From contig JARJPL010000556.1 in assembly GCA_030782805.1 (NCBI GenBank), positions 1-64,000 on the forward strand: a DNA stretch of 64,000 nt, written 5' to 3'. The notes below the pieces were generated by a model, which saw only the letters and a program-made list of their open reading frames with translations, searched no databases and was not told where the DNA came from. Positions 24,232-36,315 of the stretch are shown one piece after another. This DNA is from Aschersonia sp. MBC 622. Its lineage: Eukaryota > Ascomycota > Sordariomycetes > Hypocreales > Clavicipitaceae. Each line of letters begins with the position of its first letter. Positions within the stretch are counted from its first letter, which is position 1. The position numbers were made by a program, and so were the translations under genes.

Positions 24232-26172
24232 ATGGCCTCTACTCAACCTTCAGACGAATCTGCCCCCAAGTTGGAAGCAGACACCAATATCACAAAGCTA
24301 AAAGCACTGCTCAAGTCAAAGGATGACACACAACGCTTCGTTGGCCTGGCTCTATTAAAGTCACTCCTCGACAATACCCCAGAAATTCAAAATAACGAGG
24401 CCACAGTACGCGACCTGTGGTCTCACATTTCGCCCAGATTCCTAGATCGCCTGCTGCGCACCGGCTCAAACCCGTCCAACAGCAACGCCAAGCACATGCT
24501 CGACATTGGCGTATCCATACTCTACACGTTTTCCATTCTCCTTCCAGCGGCAGATACAGCTTCGGCTTCCTTTACAGCGCGCATACCGGGCCTGGTGGCA
24601 GCAGCGCTGTACAGCAGGGGAGAGACGACGGGGCTCTTGCTGCAGCTTCTGTACACGCTCGTCAACTCAAAAGATGGCGCCGAGACCTTTATGGGGGTTG
24701 AAGACACGACACCGCTCACGGAGATTGCCACGAGCCATGCCATGGTGCTAGACATTTTTGGTCGTGCGTGGGTGCACCACATGGCGGGCGGCGCAGCTGG
24801 CGCAGTCTCTTGTCAAAAAATAGACGCCGTCATACATACGTTGAGTGTCCTTTTCAAAGGAACAGATGCAGTTACATACCTGGCATTTCTGGGGAATTTT
24901 TTGAGCCAGGCTATTCCAGCGGTAAGTTCGCAATGCTTACTGGTATAGACGTCTCGTCTAACTAAAAAACAGGTTATCCCCAAGAACCCGAAATGGGTAT
25001 CAACAACAGCTTCATATATACAGCGTCTTGTTATCAGTAGGCCTGCTCCGGAAGCGCGAGCTGCGTATACAAGTGCAGCAGCCGCGCTTCTACAAGTATA
25101 TCCTGAACAAGCGTCCGAGCTTTTATTCAGGGACACCACCAACATTGAAAAGCCATTCGGATACCTCTTCATTAACCTTCTTCTCATTGACATCCGATCA
25201 TCCATACCCACTCTCCTCGCCTCTCTCAACTCCCCCGGATACAAGCAGACCTCGAAGCGCTTGATCGCTGACTTTGACGTTCTCTGCATCTTCATCGGCT
25301 ACCTCGTGCGGTCCCTCGAGGACGAGTCCCTCGAGACCCTCATCATGCCCCCCGACAGCCTGCTCCGCATCCGCAAGAGCATATCAGAAACCATGTCCGT
25401 GACCATTGAGTATATCCGCGACCGCTGGGACGCGGCACGCTCCGGCGCCATGGGCTTTGATTTCAGCGCTCGAGCCAGCAAGGCCGAGACGGCCACGGGC
25501 TCGCACCACACGCTCACATGGGACTCGATTGACGACGCTGTAGACGAGGACCTCTTTATGCTGTCCGCGCTGCGTGCGCTGACGCTCTGGCTGCGCGAGG
25601 ACGAGAATGAGCAGCTGAGGAGCGAGGGTACCGGCATCATGGACGTTCTCATGGAGCTCTACATCGGCGGCCCGTCGGAAAGGGATTTTCGACCCGTTAT
25701 CCTCGTGGGTCTGGAAGGTCTCGTCACAATTCGTCAGGGCCGCGGCGCCTTTTTGCAGCAAAGTGGCTGGAGTATCCTCGCCGAGAGCTTGGTCAGCACG
25801 ATCCATGGGCATGGAGAAGTCAAGGATGAAGGAGAGGCAAGGATCTGCGTCGACATTGTACGCATTCTGCTCGCCGTCGCCGAGGCTCAAAGGACGACGG
25901 AAGAAACATGGCTCGATCTCATCACCGGCGTAGCAGCATGGGACGTCCCCGATGGCAGCACCGCATGCCTCGCACGGGACGCACACGTGGCCGTTTTGCA
26001 GCTCTGCTGCACCGTGCTCGTCCAGGCCAATATGGGCATGCGCAGCCGATACAGGCACTCCATCGGTGCCGTCGCGGGCATCGCGGCACAAGTTCACCGG
26101 CAAATTGGCCACTTGAGCGAGTACAGCGAGCAGATGGAGGACGTAGTGGCAACATTGGATAGATTACGATAA
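24232..26172 (+). CDS. Neurochondrin-like (DUF1941) protein
   Basis: Two exons, 24232-24921 and 24973-26172, give 629 residues. The whole protein reads as alpha-helical repeat with an opening segment (KLKALLKSKDDTQRFVGLAL) typical of the neurochondrin family, and conserved-looking LDRLLRTG and GETTGLLLQLLYTLV segments. I see no signal peptide or catalytic motif. Neurochondrin binds membranes and partner proteins in animals; the role of fungal members is not known to me. The intron is 51 bases with an AAAAACAG acceptor. The gene is tail-to-tail with the VMA22-like gene, only 65 bases between stops, so the transcripts very probably overlap at their 3' ends. Confidence 0.83.
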
Positions 26173-26237
26173 AGTACCAAGTTCAGAGCAACTAAAAACA
26201 AAAAAAAAACATTGTATTCATGTCTGCCGTGACCCCA

Positions 26238-26822
26238 TCATGACGAGGCGGAAACCGTCTGCGCCGTGCTCCCGACAACGTCTTGCTTCTGACCGCCGCC
26301 GCCGCTCGCCTTTGCGCGCCTCTTGCGCGCCCTGCGCACCTCAATCTCCACATGCGCCATTTCCGCCTGCACGCTCGCCAGCCGCGGTATCACGTCCCGC
26401 ACCGCCCTCCTCGCATGGCTCTGCGCGTCGCGCAGCGCCTGCGGCACCAGCACGCCAAACCACCGAATCGGGTCGTCGCCCCTCGCAGCCGCCGCGTCTT
26501 TCCCAACTCCCTCCTCTCCTCCTCCTCCTTCTCTCGTCGACCCAACAACCGCATCATCCTCCTCCGTCACCGTAAACGTAGGCGGGCCCGACTTGTCCTC
26601 CACGGCAATGACGACCCGCCGCGACGCCTGCATGCGAGCGTCGTACTGGTCCGGCCCGTAGCGCGCCCCGCGGGGGGCGGAAAAGTTGGCCCGTGCCAGA
26701 GAGTGCAGCGTGTCTTGCTGGGCGGCGGCGAGAGAGGCGCGCAGCGTGGCGTGCTGGTCGAGGAGGCCGAGGTAACGCTCGAGGAGCTCGTCGATGGTAC
26801 GGTCCGCCGCCTCGGACGCCAT
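26238..26822 (-). CDS. VMA22: V-ATPase assembly factor Vma22/CCDC115 homologue
   Basis: Single exon of 194 residues. The N-terminal half begins with an acidic helix (IDELLERYLGLLDQHATL) followed by SLARANFSAPRGARYG, and the C-terminal part contains DPIRWFGVLVPQALRDAQ and a charged helix ending MAHVEIEVRRARKRRAKA. This plan matches the coiled-coil proteins CCDC115/Vma22, endoplasmic-reticulum factors needed to assemble the membrane sector of the vacuolar proton pump. The Gly/Glu-rich insert at about 100-115 looks disordered. No signal peptide, as expected for a peripheral factor. Confidence 0.8.
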   Translation of the reverse strand: MASEAADRTIDELLERYLGLLDQHATLRASLAAAQQDTLHSLARANFSAPRGARYGPDQYDARMQASRRVVIAVEDKSGPPTFTVTEEDDAVVGSTREGGGGEEGVGKDAAAARGDDPIRWFGVLVPQALRDAQSHARRAVRDVIPRLASVQAEMAHVEIEVRRARKRRAKASGGGGQKQDVVGSTAQTVSASS

Positions 26823-27194
26823 GGGGGGTGGGTGCGTAGAGGTTGTTGGTGGGCGACTTCTTTTCTTTTTCGTTTTTTTTTAAAGAACAGGGAAAAACTG
26901 TGTCAATTTTCAAAGGCGTTCTTGTTTGGGCTGAATCTCAACAGAGCAATGTAGATGGCTGGTGTGTTGATGATACGTGGGAAGCTGGAAATCGTGGGGT
27001 GACGTTGAAGTTGGTGGAGCCGCAGGCAGCGACAGAATCGACAATCGCCAGAAGAATAACTACGAGAACAAGGCCTGTCCAATATTTTTACCTGCAAGCC
27101 AATGCGCGGACAATCTATTCTTCTTTTTAAAGCTAACAAATATATACATGGTATCTCGTTTACTAAATGCTCAATCGGCACTGCAGCACGCAGT
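26823..27194. other. Intergenic between VMA22 and MFS genes
   Basis: Contains the VMA22 promoter with A/T-rich tracts near 26862-26882 and the 3' flank of the MFS gene. Nothing else seen. Confidence 0.55.
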
Positions 27195-28949
27195 TTACTG
27201 CGCCGCCGCCGCCGTCTCTCCTTGGGGCTTGTCCTTGACGTCGCTCAGCTGTCCACCTTCAGCGTTCGTCGTGGTCGAATCACCTGTTGCTTTCGAACTC
27301 TTTTGCTTTATACCCTGTCTGAAGCTGTACAGCGGCGCACCGCCTACCCAATTGAGCATGACTAGCGCCGCGAAGCCGTTGATAAGCGCCAGGCACCATC
27401 CCACAGTCCCGAACCCGGCGCTCTTGCGCACCATGCCCGACAGCAGCGGGCCGACAATGGCGCCCGCCGCAAACGAGATATTGTAGAGCGCGTAGGCCTG
27501 CGCGTACGGCACGGTGGCCGCCTCTTCCCCGGCGTCGTCGCGCCCTTCCTCGGCGGCCCACGAGATTTCCGCCATGAGGGGCGCTACCTGAAGCGCCTCG
27601 CCGAGGCCGATGGCGACCAGCAGCCCGCAAAGCATGACTTTGTGGTTGATGGTGTTTTCCGTCACGAAGCGAAAGCACACGAAAAAGGGAACAGAGAACA
27701 GGAAACCGCCGGCCGTGAACCAGCGAGGGCCGTACTTGTCACTGAGGCCGCCGAACAGAGGGCCGAGAAAGGTAGGGAGCACGATGGGAAGGAAGATGAG
27801 GCCGCCACCGATGGCATTCCAGTGGAAAACGTCATGGACCTGAAGCGGCATGATGGCGTCAAAGGATGTCTGTGTAGCGGATTGAATGATGACGCCAAAG
27901 AGGGCACAGAGCATGCGTCGTTTCTTCAACAGTCCCAACATTCCATTTTGTCCTCCAATCGAGAATGCGCCTTTCGATCGTCTCCTTGTATTCCCGCCGG
28001 CACCCTCTTCAACGCCGCTAGGCTCTATGCTGGTTTGTCTGGTGGGAGATGTTGGATCTGTGGCTGACGCATCTTGTTCTGCGCTTGATTCGCCTGCTGT
28101 CATCTCAGCGGCAGTCTCCGGGGTGGTCATGGACACCGACTCTTCGGAAATCCACTTCCTAGCATCTTTGACCTCTATAATCATCAAGCGCAAGACAATG
28201 TCAATGCCAATTAGGCCGAAGCAAATACCAAAGACGGCGTAGTTGCCGGCTCTATCATAGACGATGCCTCCTACCAGCGGACCGAGTAAGATGCCAAGTG
28301 TCAGTGCTGTGCTCGTCCACCCCGCAGCACGACCGACGTGGTTTTTATCGACGCTGTCAATGAGAAGCGCAAGGCCGACACTCCACGTCATGGCCGCCGA
28401 TAGACCTTGTAGGATACGGGCTATTAGTAGCATGGCAATGTTGCTGCTGAAGCAGAGAAGTAGCGTGGCGGCGAGAAGCCACAGAAGACCAACGAGCATT
28501 GGAACGCGGCGATTTTGGTATTTATCGGCCATCCATCCCCAGAATGCTGGAATGATATTAGCGGCTACGTAGTGGTGAGGCATGAAGAGGGGTGTAGCGT
28601 ACGAGATGAGGTGAACAAGGACACGGCAAACACGGCGAGAGAAACCGATACCCAATATTGAACTAAATATGATGGTTAAAAATTATCATGTGTGCATTCG
28701 TTTTCAATCATACCTTTGTTAGAAGCGACGCCAATGCGAGACTCGAGCGTGAATGGAATCACGGGGACAACGACGGCATAGAGGAAGACATCCTGATTTA
28801 CGCTGGTATCGAGAGGGATCGAGTTCCTTGAAATGATTGCTTACGGTGAATACAGCAAAGCTGACGGTGACTGTGATGATTGTCGAGGAGGAGCGAAAGG
28901 CCAGCCATGCAGGCGGCTTGTCGCTACCTGACCATGGCCAATGAATCAT
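27195..28949 (-). CDS. MFS transporter, vesicular amine transporter-like
   Basis: Predicted exons are 28949-28845, 28792-28714, 28662-28603 and 28546-27195 (531 residues). The splices restore the first two helices: FAVFT joins DVFLYAVVVPVIPFTLESR, and LFTSS joins PFWGWMADKYQNRR, the conserved MFS loop between helices 2 and 3. Further marks are LQGLSAAMTW, ILLGPLVGGIVYDR in helix 5 and a second GGLSDKYGPRW loop in the other half. Twelve helices are likely, with a long Ser/Thr/Glu-rich central loop (about 235-305). The opening FTDVFLY and this layout resemble the SLC18 vesicular monoamine transporters and fungal DHA1 proteins. The substrate cannot be read from sequence; no biosynthetic genes flank it. 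Confidence 0.88.
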
Positions 28950-31900
28950 GTCGAAGAGTGTTTCAAAGAGCGCCGTGCCAGACCAAACTAAATTGCTGGA
29001 GCGGGCCAGAATAAACAGCGGGAAGGGCCGAGAGCCTCGTCAGGTCATTGCGGGCCTGACTGAATTTCGCGGTTTCTGCAATGATGCTCGAAGCAGATGT
29101 TGCAGATGTTGTTTGAAAAAGGGCAAGTCTTAGCATCTGGTGGGAACCGCCGCAGGGCTGAGGCTTCTCTGGGGCATTGGCCTTTATTAGGTACTTTTAT
29201 CACTGGCTGTTCTCGCCCATCTTATCCCAAGGGGTGCAGCGCCGACTAGGTTGGGTAGGACCCGCGGAGACCGAGTACCAGTAAGCGGCGGATGCGCGCA
29301 GCTGCGAAGCTAATGCGGTGCATAATTGCATCGGGTGTTTGCTCGCGAGTTGAGGTGAGACAAAATGCGAGATGCAAATTTTCGCCTTGCCAAAGATGAC
29401 TCTTTCGCTGGTAGATGATGCTGGTGGAAGCACCAACAAACTCTGGTTGCGTCGATGTGGGTGTCAACTCCGCCTGCTGTTGATCGAGACATGCTTGCCT
29501 GTATAACCCGAGCAAAACTGCCATCTTCTCTGATTTAACTCGCATCTACTCAACTCTTGATAATTCTGTCAAAATTATCTCCGTTTCGATATCATGTTGC
29601 AAAAGTGACAGGTTGAAGGCTTTTGACCGCTACCTACTCACTGTCTCAAGCCACCTCTACGCACAGGGCTTTTAGTTATTACTTGTACCAGCACTGTGGA
29701 CAACTTGGACAGGATGATTCGTCATGACGGCAACCCTCGAGACGCAGAGACAGTATTTCCGATATGTCACCACGTCACGTTCCTCTACAGTGGCGTGTCC
29801 TTTTACTGCGTGGTTCCGGAGTTGTCTTGATGTTTAAACGGTCGGCATGGTGCCACCTAATGCGGTTAGGCGAGGATCGCATCAAGCTTCTGGAATTAAG
29901 CGGCCGGCATCACTGAGACAAGGCGTGCATTGTCGGGTAAGACGCAGTACTGATAGGGGCCCCATGTTCAATTGTTTATATGCTCTGACAGGCCCGGAGG
30001 TCCCAAATGAGCCAAGACGACGCGGCGGCAGAGCGATGTACGGATATAGATAGGCTGGTTGGTTGACTGTTTTTACGGTCGCGAAGAGTGTTCAGGGTGT
30101 CATCCGACTCATCCCCGGTGGAGTGGATGCGGCGATCTGCAGCTGGGCGTTTCGGGACCAGTGCTTCTTTCCGACGAGCTTCTATTGTGTGACTTGCAGA
30201 AAAACATGAGACAGCCGGAGTTGCAGCAGCTATCAAGGGGTATCTTCCCCTTGAAGGGGCTCGGCGGAAAGGCGAAGCGGCAGGATGGAAGCGACTGCCG
30301 CTAGAATATGCAGTTGGGCATCGTCGCAGCGTCGACCGACACCTATACTATTTCTAAATGGAGGGTAGCACAACGTCCGCGGTGAAATACTTATATCTAG
30401 CTACCTATTCATCGGTGCTTTGTCACGCCCCCATTGGCGTGACGTGAGGGAAGGTTTTTCTACCCGGCCGGTCGTGCAAGTCCCTTGTTCAAATGTTTCG
30501 AGTAACGAAGATGATGCACTGCAGCAGGTAGGCAGCTTTGCTTTGTGTTTCTTTTATTAGCAGCAAACACGTGTATGCAGGTTCCGTATGCAGTGGTTCG
30601 AATCGACCGAGGGAGGAGCTGTTCGGAAACAACTGATACTCATGTTATATGTTGCTGTTGCCCCCTGCGCATATGACGGGATGTATTGATTGCGTGCCGA
30701 CAAGGAGGGTCCTTTTTCTTCGAGTGACGATCAAGCATGAGCAGCGTCGGAGATAGATTCAATGATAATAATAAAGTAAGGCAGCAGCGGAGATGACTGA
30801 GTTGAGCGTTATGCTCTCGAGTCGTCCCAGTCGTTCCAAGCCGAAAAGAGAAGCTGAGCCAGTTTCGTTTTACCCCCCATTTTTCTTTCTGCCGAGTGAA
30901 TGCCTGGGCCACGATGGCCGACCGCCTACCGCGTCGGGATTGCAGTGCGCTGTTTACTCTCTAATTATTAACTTGGCCAGCAGAGCCCAGTAGAGTGGAG
31001 CAGGGCCAGGTCGAGAGCGCGCCGTCGACCGGGCCTTTTCAAGGCTTTCGACCAGTGATGTTGAAGTGACTGAGTGAGTGCAGAGTGATGACTGAACTGA
31101 CTGAGTGATGAGTGGACAGACTTGCGCGGCAATGCGGGCAGGCAACAGGGGAGAGTTTCCAGTGGCTGAAGCTGCCCAGTGGAACGGAGCAGCCAAGACG
31201 CATGCTCCAGTGCAGTACGAGTACTGCGACGTGAATTCATAAGGTCTAGGTAAATAGTGAGCGGCGGGTGCCTGTGCCTGCAGGGCTGCCATCCCTACCT
31301 TACCTACCTAGGTACCTACATAAATACCTAACGCAAACAGAATCCAAAGCATGGTGTAATCCGTAAAGGGGGGCAGGACAAGAATCAACCAAGATAAATA
31401 GTTAGTGCCCTTGTTCCAATGCAGTATCGGCAAAACTTTCGACGCCACACATCGTAGTTTTGCCATTGTTGCTGCACTCTTGTTGCTTGGTTTCCTTGTG
31501 ATCATGTCAGGTCCAGCGCCAAAGCACAGACTGTCGAACAAGTTTAGATCGAGGCCATCTATAAAAAGTTAATGGCCAATGTGCTAGGTAGGTACCTTGG
31601 TAGTCAATTAGCGGCAGCACAATCCCATGTTATCCTGAGGGTTGGTGAACAATGTTGGTGCTCACAAGTACCGGTACATTGCGGCCTCGCGCAAACGCGA
31701 CAAGGCAACCGCCGATCAAAGGTAGCCGGTACTTACTATGTAAGGTAACAAGCCCCCAAGCCAAGGTAACCAGTCTTTCTTTGGTGCTCGTCACTGGCCA
31801 CAGGCGTCCCGTCTGCTATCACGACCGACCCTCTCGCCTCTCCCACCCACCTTTGCTTTGGGCCTTTACTCTGGGTCTTTCGGCGTCGACAGACTCTCCA

Positions 31901-32119
31901 ACACCCACCCCCAGTCAACCTAATCACCAAATCTCCTTCCGAAAAGCACACTGTCTCGTCTTTTGGTCGTCTTTGCTACTCCCCTCTCCTTTCTTTTCTC
32001 CTTATTCACAGCGATCGTCTTTTCTTCATTTCCACCCTCCCGCCAAACACGCGTCGCTGGCCCTAACGCTTCTCCACGTAGCCTGTCTGTCGCTGTTGCT
32101 CTTGGTGCTATCGCTATCG

Positions 32120-32159
<40 letters not shown>

Positions 32160-32247
32160 CGCTGCCGCTCCAACTCCTCACCTCTCCCTCCCCCCGACGC
32201 TTCGCGATACACACAGTCCTCCTTCCAAGGAGCCCCAGATCTGAACC
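28950..32247. other. Long intergenic, 5' region of CDC42
   Basis: 3.3 kb with no supported gene. TAGGTAGG-type motifs occur at 31294-31320 and 31585-31595. A TGAGTGA-rich degenerate stretch lies at about 31066-31115. From about 31800 to 32245 the plus strand is pyrimidine-rich, consistent with the CDC42 leader, and includes a hexamer repeat listed separately. Confidence 0.55.
32107..32172. repeat. TCGCTG hexanucleotide microsatellite
   Basis: About eleven near-perfect copies of a six-base unit (TCGCTA at first, then TCGCTG, then CCGCTG at the end) directly upstream of the CDC42 start, probably in the 5' leader. Being a multiple of three, it opens all plus-strand frames and creates artefact reading frames. 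Confidence 0.85.
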
Positions 32248-33404
32248 ATGGCCGTCGTCGCAACCATCAAGTATGCACCACCTCGCCACCAACATCTGCT
32301 TGCTCGTCTTCTATGCTCGTATGCTGGTCTTCGTCCGCCTCAGTCATGGTGCTGTATTCCTCGTCGCACCATGATGCCGCGGCCATTCTGCAACGCGACC
32401 CTGCCCCTCATGTGCGCTGAGGACATCACCAACGGCTCTCGCGACTGCGAGACGACGACTGGCATCCTGAAATTTTTCTCGCTATATCTCTACCTACACT
32501 TGGCTAATCTTTGCAATTGCTCTCAGATGCGTTGTTGTCGGAGACGGTGCCGTAGGCAAGACCTGTCTGCTCATTAGCTATACCACGAACAAGTTCCCTT
32601 CGGAATACGTCCCTACAGTTTTCGATAATTATGCCGTCACCGTCATGTACGTTCTCTTCTTCTCAACATATTATCCTCGCTCTACGCTTCTCGCCGTGAT
32701 ACCGCGAGGGGACTTTTTTCTCTCGATAGCTCCCAGCGAGCTTTGATCCCGGCACTTGGACACCCATGCTCACTCACCCTTGGCGGTGTACAAGCGGCAG
32801 GGTTCCGAGAACATGGCTGGAGTCTTTTGCAGCCACGCTTTGATGACACCACACGCCAATCTCAGGTAATGACGCTAACGGCTTGTTCTACTCTACTACA
32901 GGATTGGCGATGAGCCGTACACGCTTGGGCTGTTTGATACTGCTGGACAAGAAGATTACGATAGACTGCGACCGCTGTCATACCCCCAGACTGATGTCTT
33001 CCTCGTCTGCTTTAGCGTTACGTCACCCGCCTCGTTCGAAAACGTCCGCGAGAAGTGGTTTCCCGAGGTCCATCACCACTGCCCCGGAGTCCCTTGCCTC
33101 ATTGTTGGCACCCAGGTCGATCTACGCGACGATCCCAGCGTACGGGAAAAGCTAGCCAAGCAGAAGATGTCGCCTGTGAGAAGGGAAGACGGCGAGCGCA
33201 TGGCCAAGGACCTGGGCGCCGTTAAGTACGTCGAGTGCAGTGCGCTGACGCAGTACAAGCTGAAGGATGTGTTTGACGAGGTACGCACCCAAGTTTCCAC
33301 ACCATACAGGACACCGGCAACTAACGAAGAGGCCACAGGCCATCGTCGCGGCGCTGGAGCCCCCCGCACCAAAGAAAAAGTCTCACAAATGTCGCATTTT
33401 GTAA
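32248..33404 (+). CDS. CDC42: Rho-family GTPase Cdc42
   Basis: Polarity GTPase that directs actin, exocyst and PAK kinases at the hyphal tip. Predicted exons are 32248-32270, 32527-32646, 32902-33280 and 33339-33404 (195 residues). Visible G motifs: GDGAVGKT (P-loop), YVPTVFDNYA (switch I effector loop), DTAGQEDY (switch II), GTQVDLRDD (TQxD guanine motif) and ECSALTQ. The effector and LSYPQTDVFLVCFS segments match Cdc42 rather than Rac or Rho. The C-terminus is basic (PKKKSHK) and ends in CRIL, a CaaX box whose final Leu predicts geranylgeranylation. The first two introns are unusually long here (256 and 255 bases), and the start codon sits in a 23-base exon. Confidence 0.96.
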
Positions 33405-34913
33405 TCAATCATACCCCCGCGAAAGTGGCTGGCCGACCGCTGGCGTCAAGAGGTGTGCGCGCTTGAATACCTGAATAAAGGCCCGTTCTAAGAAAGAGAG
33501 CGCCAACGATTGAGACTGGCAGAATGATACGATTGGGACGGCATGGAAATGAGGGCGTGCAGCAACGTGTGACATGTTGGCCGGAGTGCGCTCAACAACT
33601 GACGAGGCTGCCCAACTGGACAGCCAATGCAGCAGCGTGTGGCGGACGGCACAACCACAGCGCAATGCCATTGCTTTTTTTTCTTTTTCCTTTCGCCACA
33701 GATCTATATATGCTGCTTGTTGTTTTTGCTTTTCTTTTGATGGTTTTGACCAAGTGGGCTCGATGGATGGCAAACAGGCGAGCACATGCTTTTCGATAGG
33801 ACAGTTGTTTTCCACTTTTTTTTATTCTTCTGGCGACCGGAGTGCAATTTTATCTGTTTTACACTGTTTTGCATCTAGGTTTTTTTGTAACAAGATGGTA
33901 GAAGAGAATTGTATTTTGCCAGACAAACACGTCAGAATCGCGGGTCAAAGTTGTTTTGTACAAGTCGAAGAGCAAGCCAGATTAGCAAGCTGAATTGGTG
34001 TCGTTTTTTGGACGAAACGTTTCATTCTCGACGATGTGGCGTAGATGGCTTGCGTACACCGCACACGGGCGGAGCATGTAAGTCATCTGCCTAAATGAAT
34101 TTATTAAAACTGAATGTAAGGGAAGATCAGTAAAGAAAATGCGCGTGACCAGCTTGCCTCACGCTTTCTTAGCGAACTGTTTCTTTAGATTTCTGGTTTT
34201 TTTTTTTTTTTTCAAACCAGAATGCAGACATATGATTGTATACAAAGCCTGAATGAACAAGAACATGTTTTTACTGATCTCAACCTTTCAGCAGACCAGC
34301 CAAAACCAAACGGCTCACACTCTGCTGCCGAGGCCTGACATGACCTGCCGTAGGACTTTTTTCTGCCAGACAAATTGATAGTCGAAGAGGAGGAGTTCTT
34401 TCCTGGCCCCGTCGGCAAACTTTGGCGGATTGCCGGCGGCCGGATCCGAGTTCGCTGGATCCGGCGGCTGGGGATAAGCCCAAGCCCAAACCAAGCTCAA
34501 GCCCACCCACCACCAGCCAAGACGAAATACCCGCCACACCCCGCACGCCGGCGACCGCGGAGAGCGACCTCCGATACGGAAGCTGGCACTGGCAAAGCTG
34601 GGGAAGGGAAGCGCGGAGAATTTAAGTAGACGATGGTCGCAAGTGCTTTCTCTTTCAGCTAATGTCTGACTTTTCTTTTTATCGGCTGATTATACCTTTT
34701 GACAGACAAAGAAGAGTGCCGATCACTTGATAACATCGGCAGCCCCGCCACTGGAAGCAGTTAGATAACGGTGCATTCGCAGAGTTGCAATCTCGGCCGT
34801 GCCGCTCAACTTTAAGACTGATTTGAAAAGGAAAAAGAAAAGGCAGACACACTGTATCGACACTTTTCCCCTACAGTCTTTACAATTACTGCAGCTCAAA
34901 GATCTTTGCTACC
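33405..34913. other. Intergenic between CDC42 and agmatinase
   Basis: No supported gene. A run of 18 T lies at 34197-34214, and several shorter T-rich tracts occur between 33660 and 33900 in the CDC42 3' flank. Confidence 0.55.
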
Positions 34914-36315
34914 ATGCGCGCTTCTGTGTTGGCCAGCTTGGTGCTCTGCACCAGCCTATCACTAGCCTGCGGCGGCCACGACGATGATAGGCAATGGACC
35001 AAGGAGGAGCTGGAGGAGCTCGAATACAAATGGGGATACGATGTAAGTCGGACACTGACCACACCGTGTAGCTGTATACTTGCGAGTGGAACAGGAATTG
35101 ACTGGCACAGTGGACGTTTTCCGGCATCGGCACCTTTGCTCATCTCGACTACGTCAAGTGCCTGACCAACCCAGCTGAGCGTTACGACATTGCCATTGTC
35201 GGCGTTCCCTTTGACACGGCTGTCTCCTACCGACCAGGTGAGGACCTTTCTTCCTTGACTAGTTTGCCTAGTCTGATTGGTATTCATCGTGCTGACGTGA
35301 TGGTACAGGCGCCCGATTCGGTCCTCGCTTCATCCGCGCCGCCTCGGGTCGCCAGATTGGCTATCGCAGCTACAACCCGCGCGCCAACATCAACCCGTAT
35401 GATAACTGGGCCAAGATTGTCGACTGCGGCGACATCCCCATCACTCCCTACGACAATGTCATTGCGCGCGAGCAGATGACGCAGGGGCTCAAGGAGCTCG
35501 GCCGACACCGCACCGTGTCGTCGGTCAGCGACAAGCCCAAGCTCATGCTGCTCGGCGGCGACCACAGCCTGACCCTGCCGGCCCTGCGCGCACTGAATGA
35601 GATTTATGGCCGCCCTGTGCGGGTTCTTCACTTTGACGGTAAGTCTTCTCTACATGCCACGTCGTTTTGCGCCATCGAGAGGGACAATGCTAATACTGAC
35701 ACTTGTGCACGCACAGCTCACCTTGATACCTGGGATCCTTCCAAGTACCCCGCGCACTGGGGCTCGACGCACTTTACTCACGGCTCCATGTTCTGGATGG
35801 CCAACAAGGAGGGCCTGCTGTCCAACGCATCCTCGGAGCCGTCGGTGCACGCCGGCCTGCGGACGCGGCTGAGCGGTACCGACTTGGCCGACCTCGACGA
35901 CGACACAAGCCAGAACTGGGTGCGCTTTTCGGCCGACGAGATTGACGAGATTGGCACCAAAGGCATCATCAACGGTATCATGAGCGCACTAGGCACCGAA
36001 GATCCGGTGTACCTCTCCATCGACATTGACGTGCTGGATCCCGCGTTCGCGCCCGGCACTGGCACCCCCGAGCCCGGCGGCTGGACGACGCGCGAGCTGA
36101 TCCGGATTCTGCGCGGCATCGAGGACCTCAATTTGGTCGGTGCCGACGTCGTCGAGGTTTCCCCCGCGTACCAGGGCAGTGGCGAGGAGACGTCCCTGGC
36201 AGCGGCGCAGGTTGCGTACGAGATTTTGAGCTCCATGGTGAAGAAGGGCATGCAGAGCATGGCCAAGGAGGGCGAGGCGGCTGCCGCGGTGGATGATGTC
36301 AAGGATGAGCTGTAG
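34914..36315 (+). CDS. Agmatinase/arginase-family ureohydrolase, secreted
   Basis: Manganese-dependent hydrolase that releases urea, most likely from agmatine to give putrescine. Predicted exons are 34914-35042, 35111-35237, 35309-35638 and 35717-36315 (394 residues). The N-terminus is a signal peptide (MRASVLASLVLCTSLSLACG), so the enzyme probably enters the secretory pathway. Metal ligands are intact: the His of GGDHS, DAHLD (restored across intron 3) and SIDIDVLDP. GTGTPEPGGWTTRE is the conserved substrate-side loop of agmatinases. The C-terminal 20 residues are Ala/Glu/Asp-rich. Agmatinase is favoured over arginase because of GVPFDTAVSYRPGARFGP; guanidinobutyrase cannot be excluded. Confidence 0.93.

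Noticed and set aside
29246..29545. 99-codon minus-strand frame in the CDC42 upstream region
   Set aside because: No domain, no splice evidence, ordinary chance length.
30590..30610. tRNA B-box-like word GGTTCGAATC
   Set aside because: No matching A box or cloverleaf pairing at the right spacing on either side.
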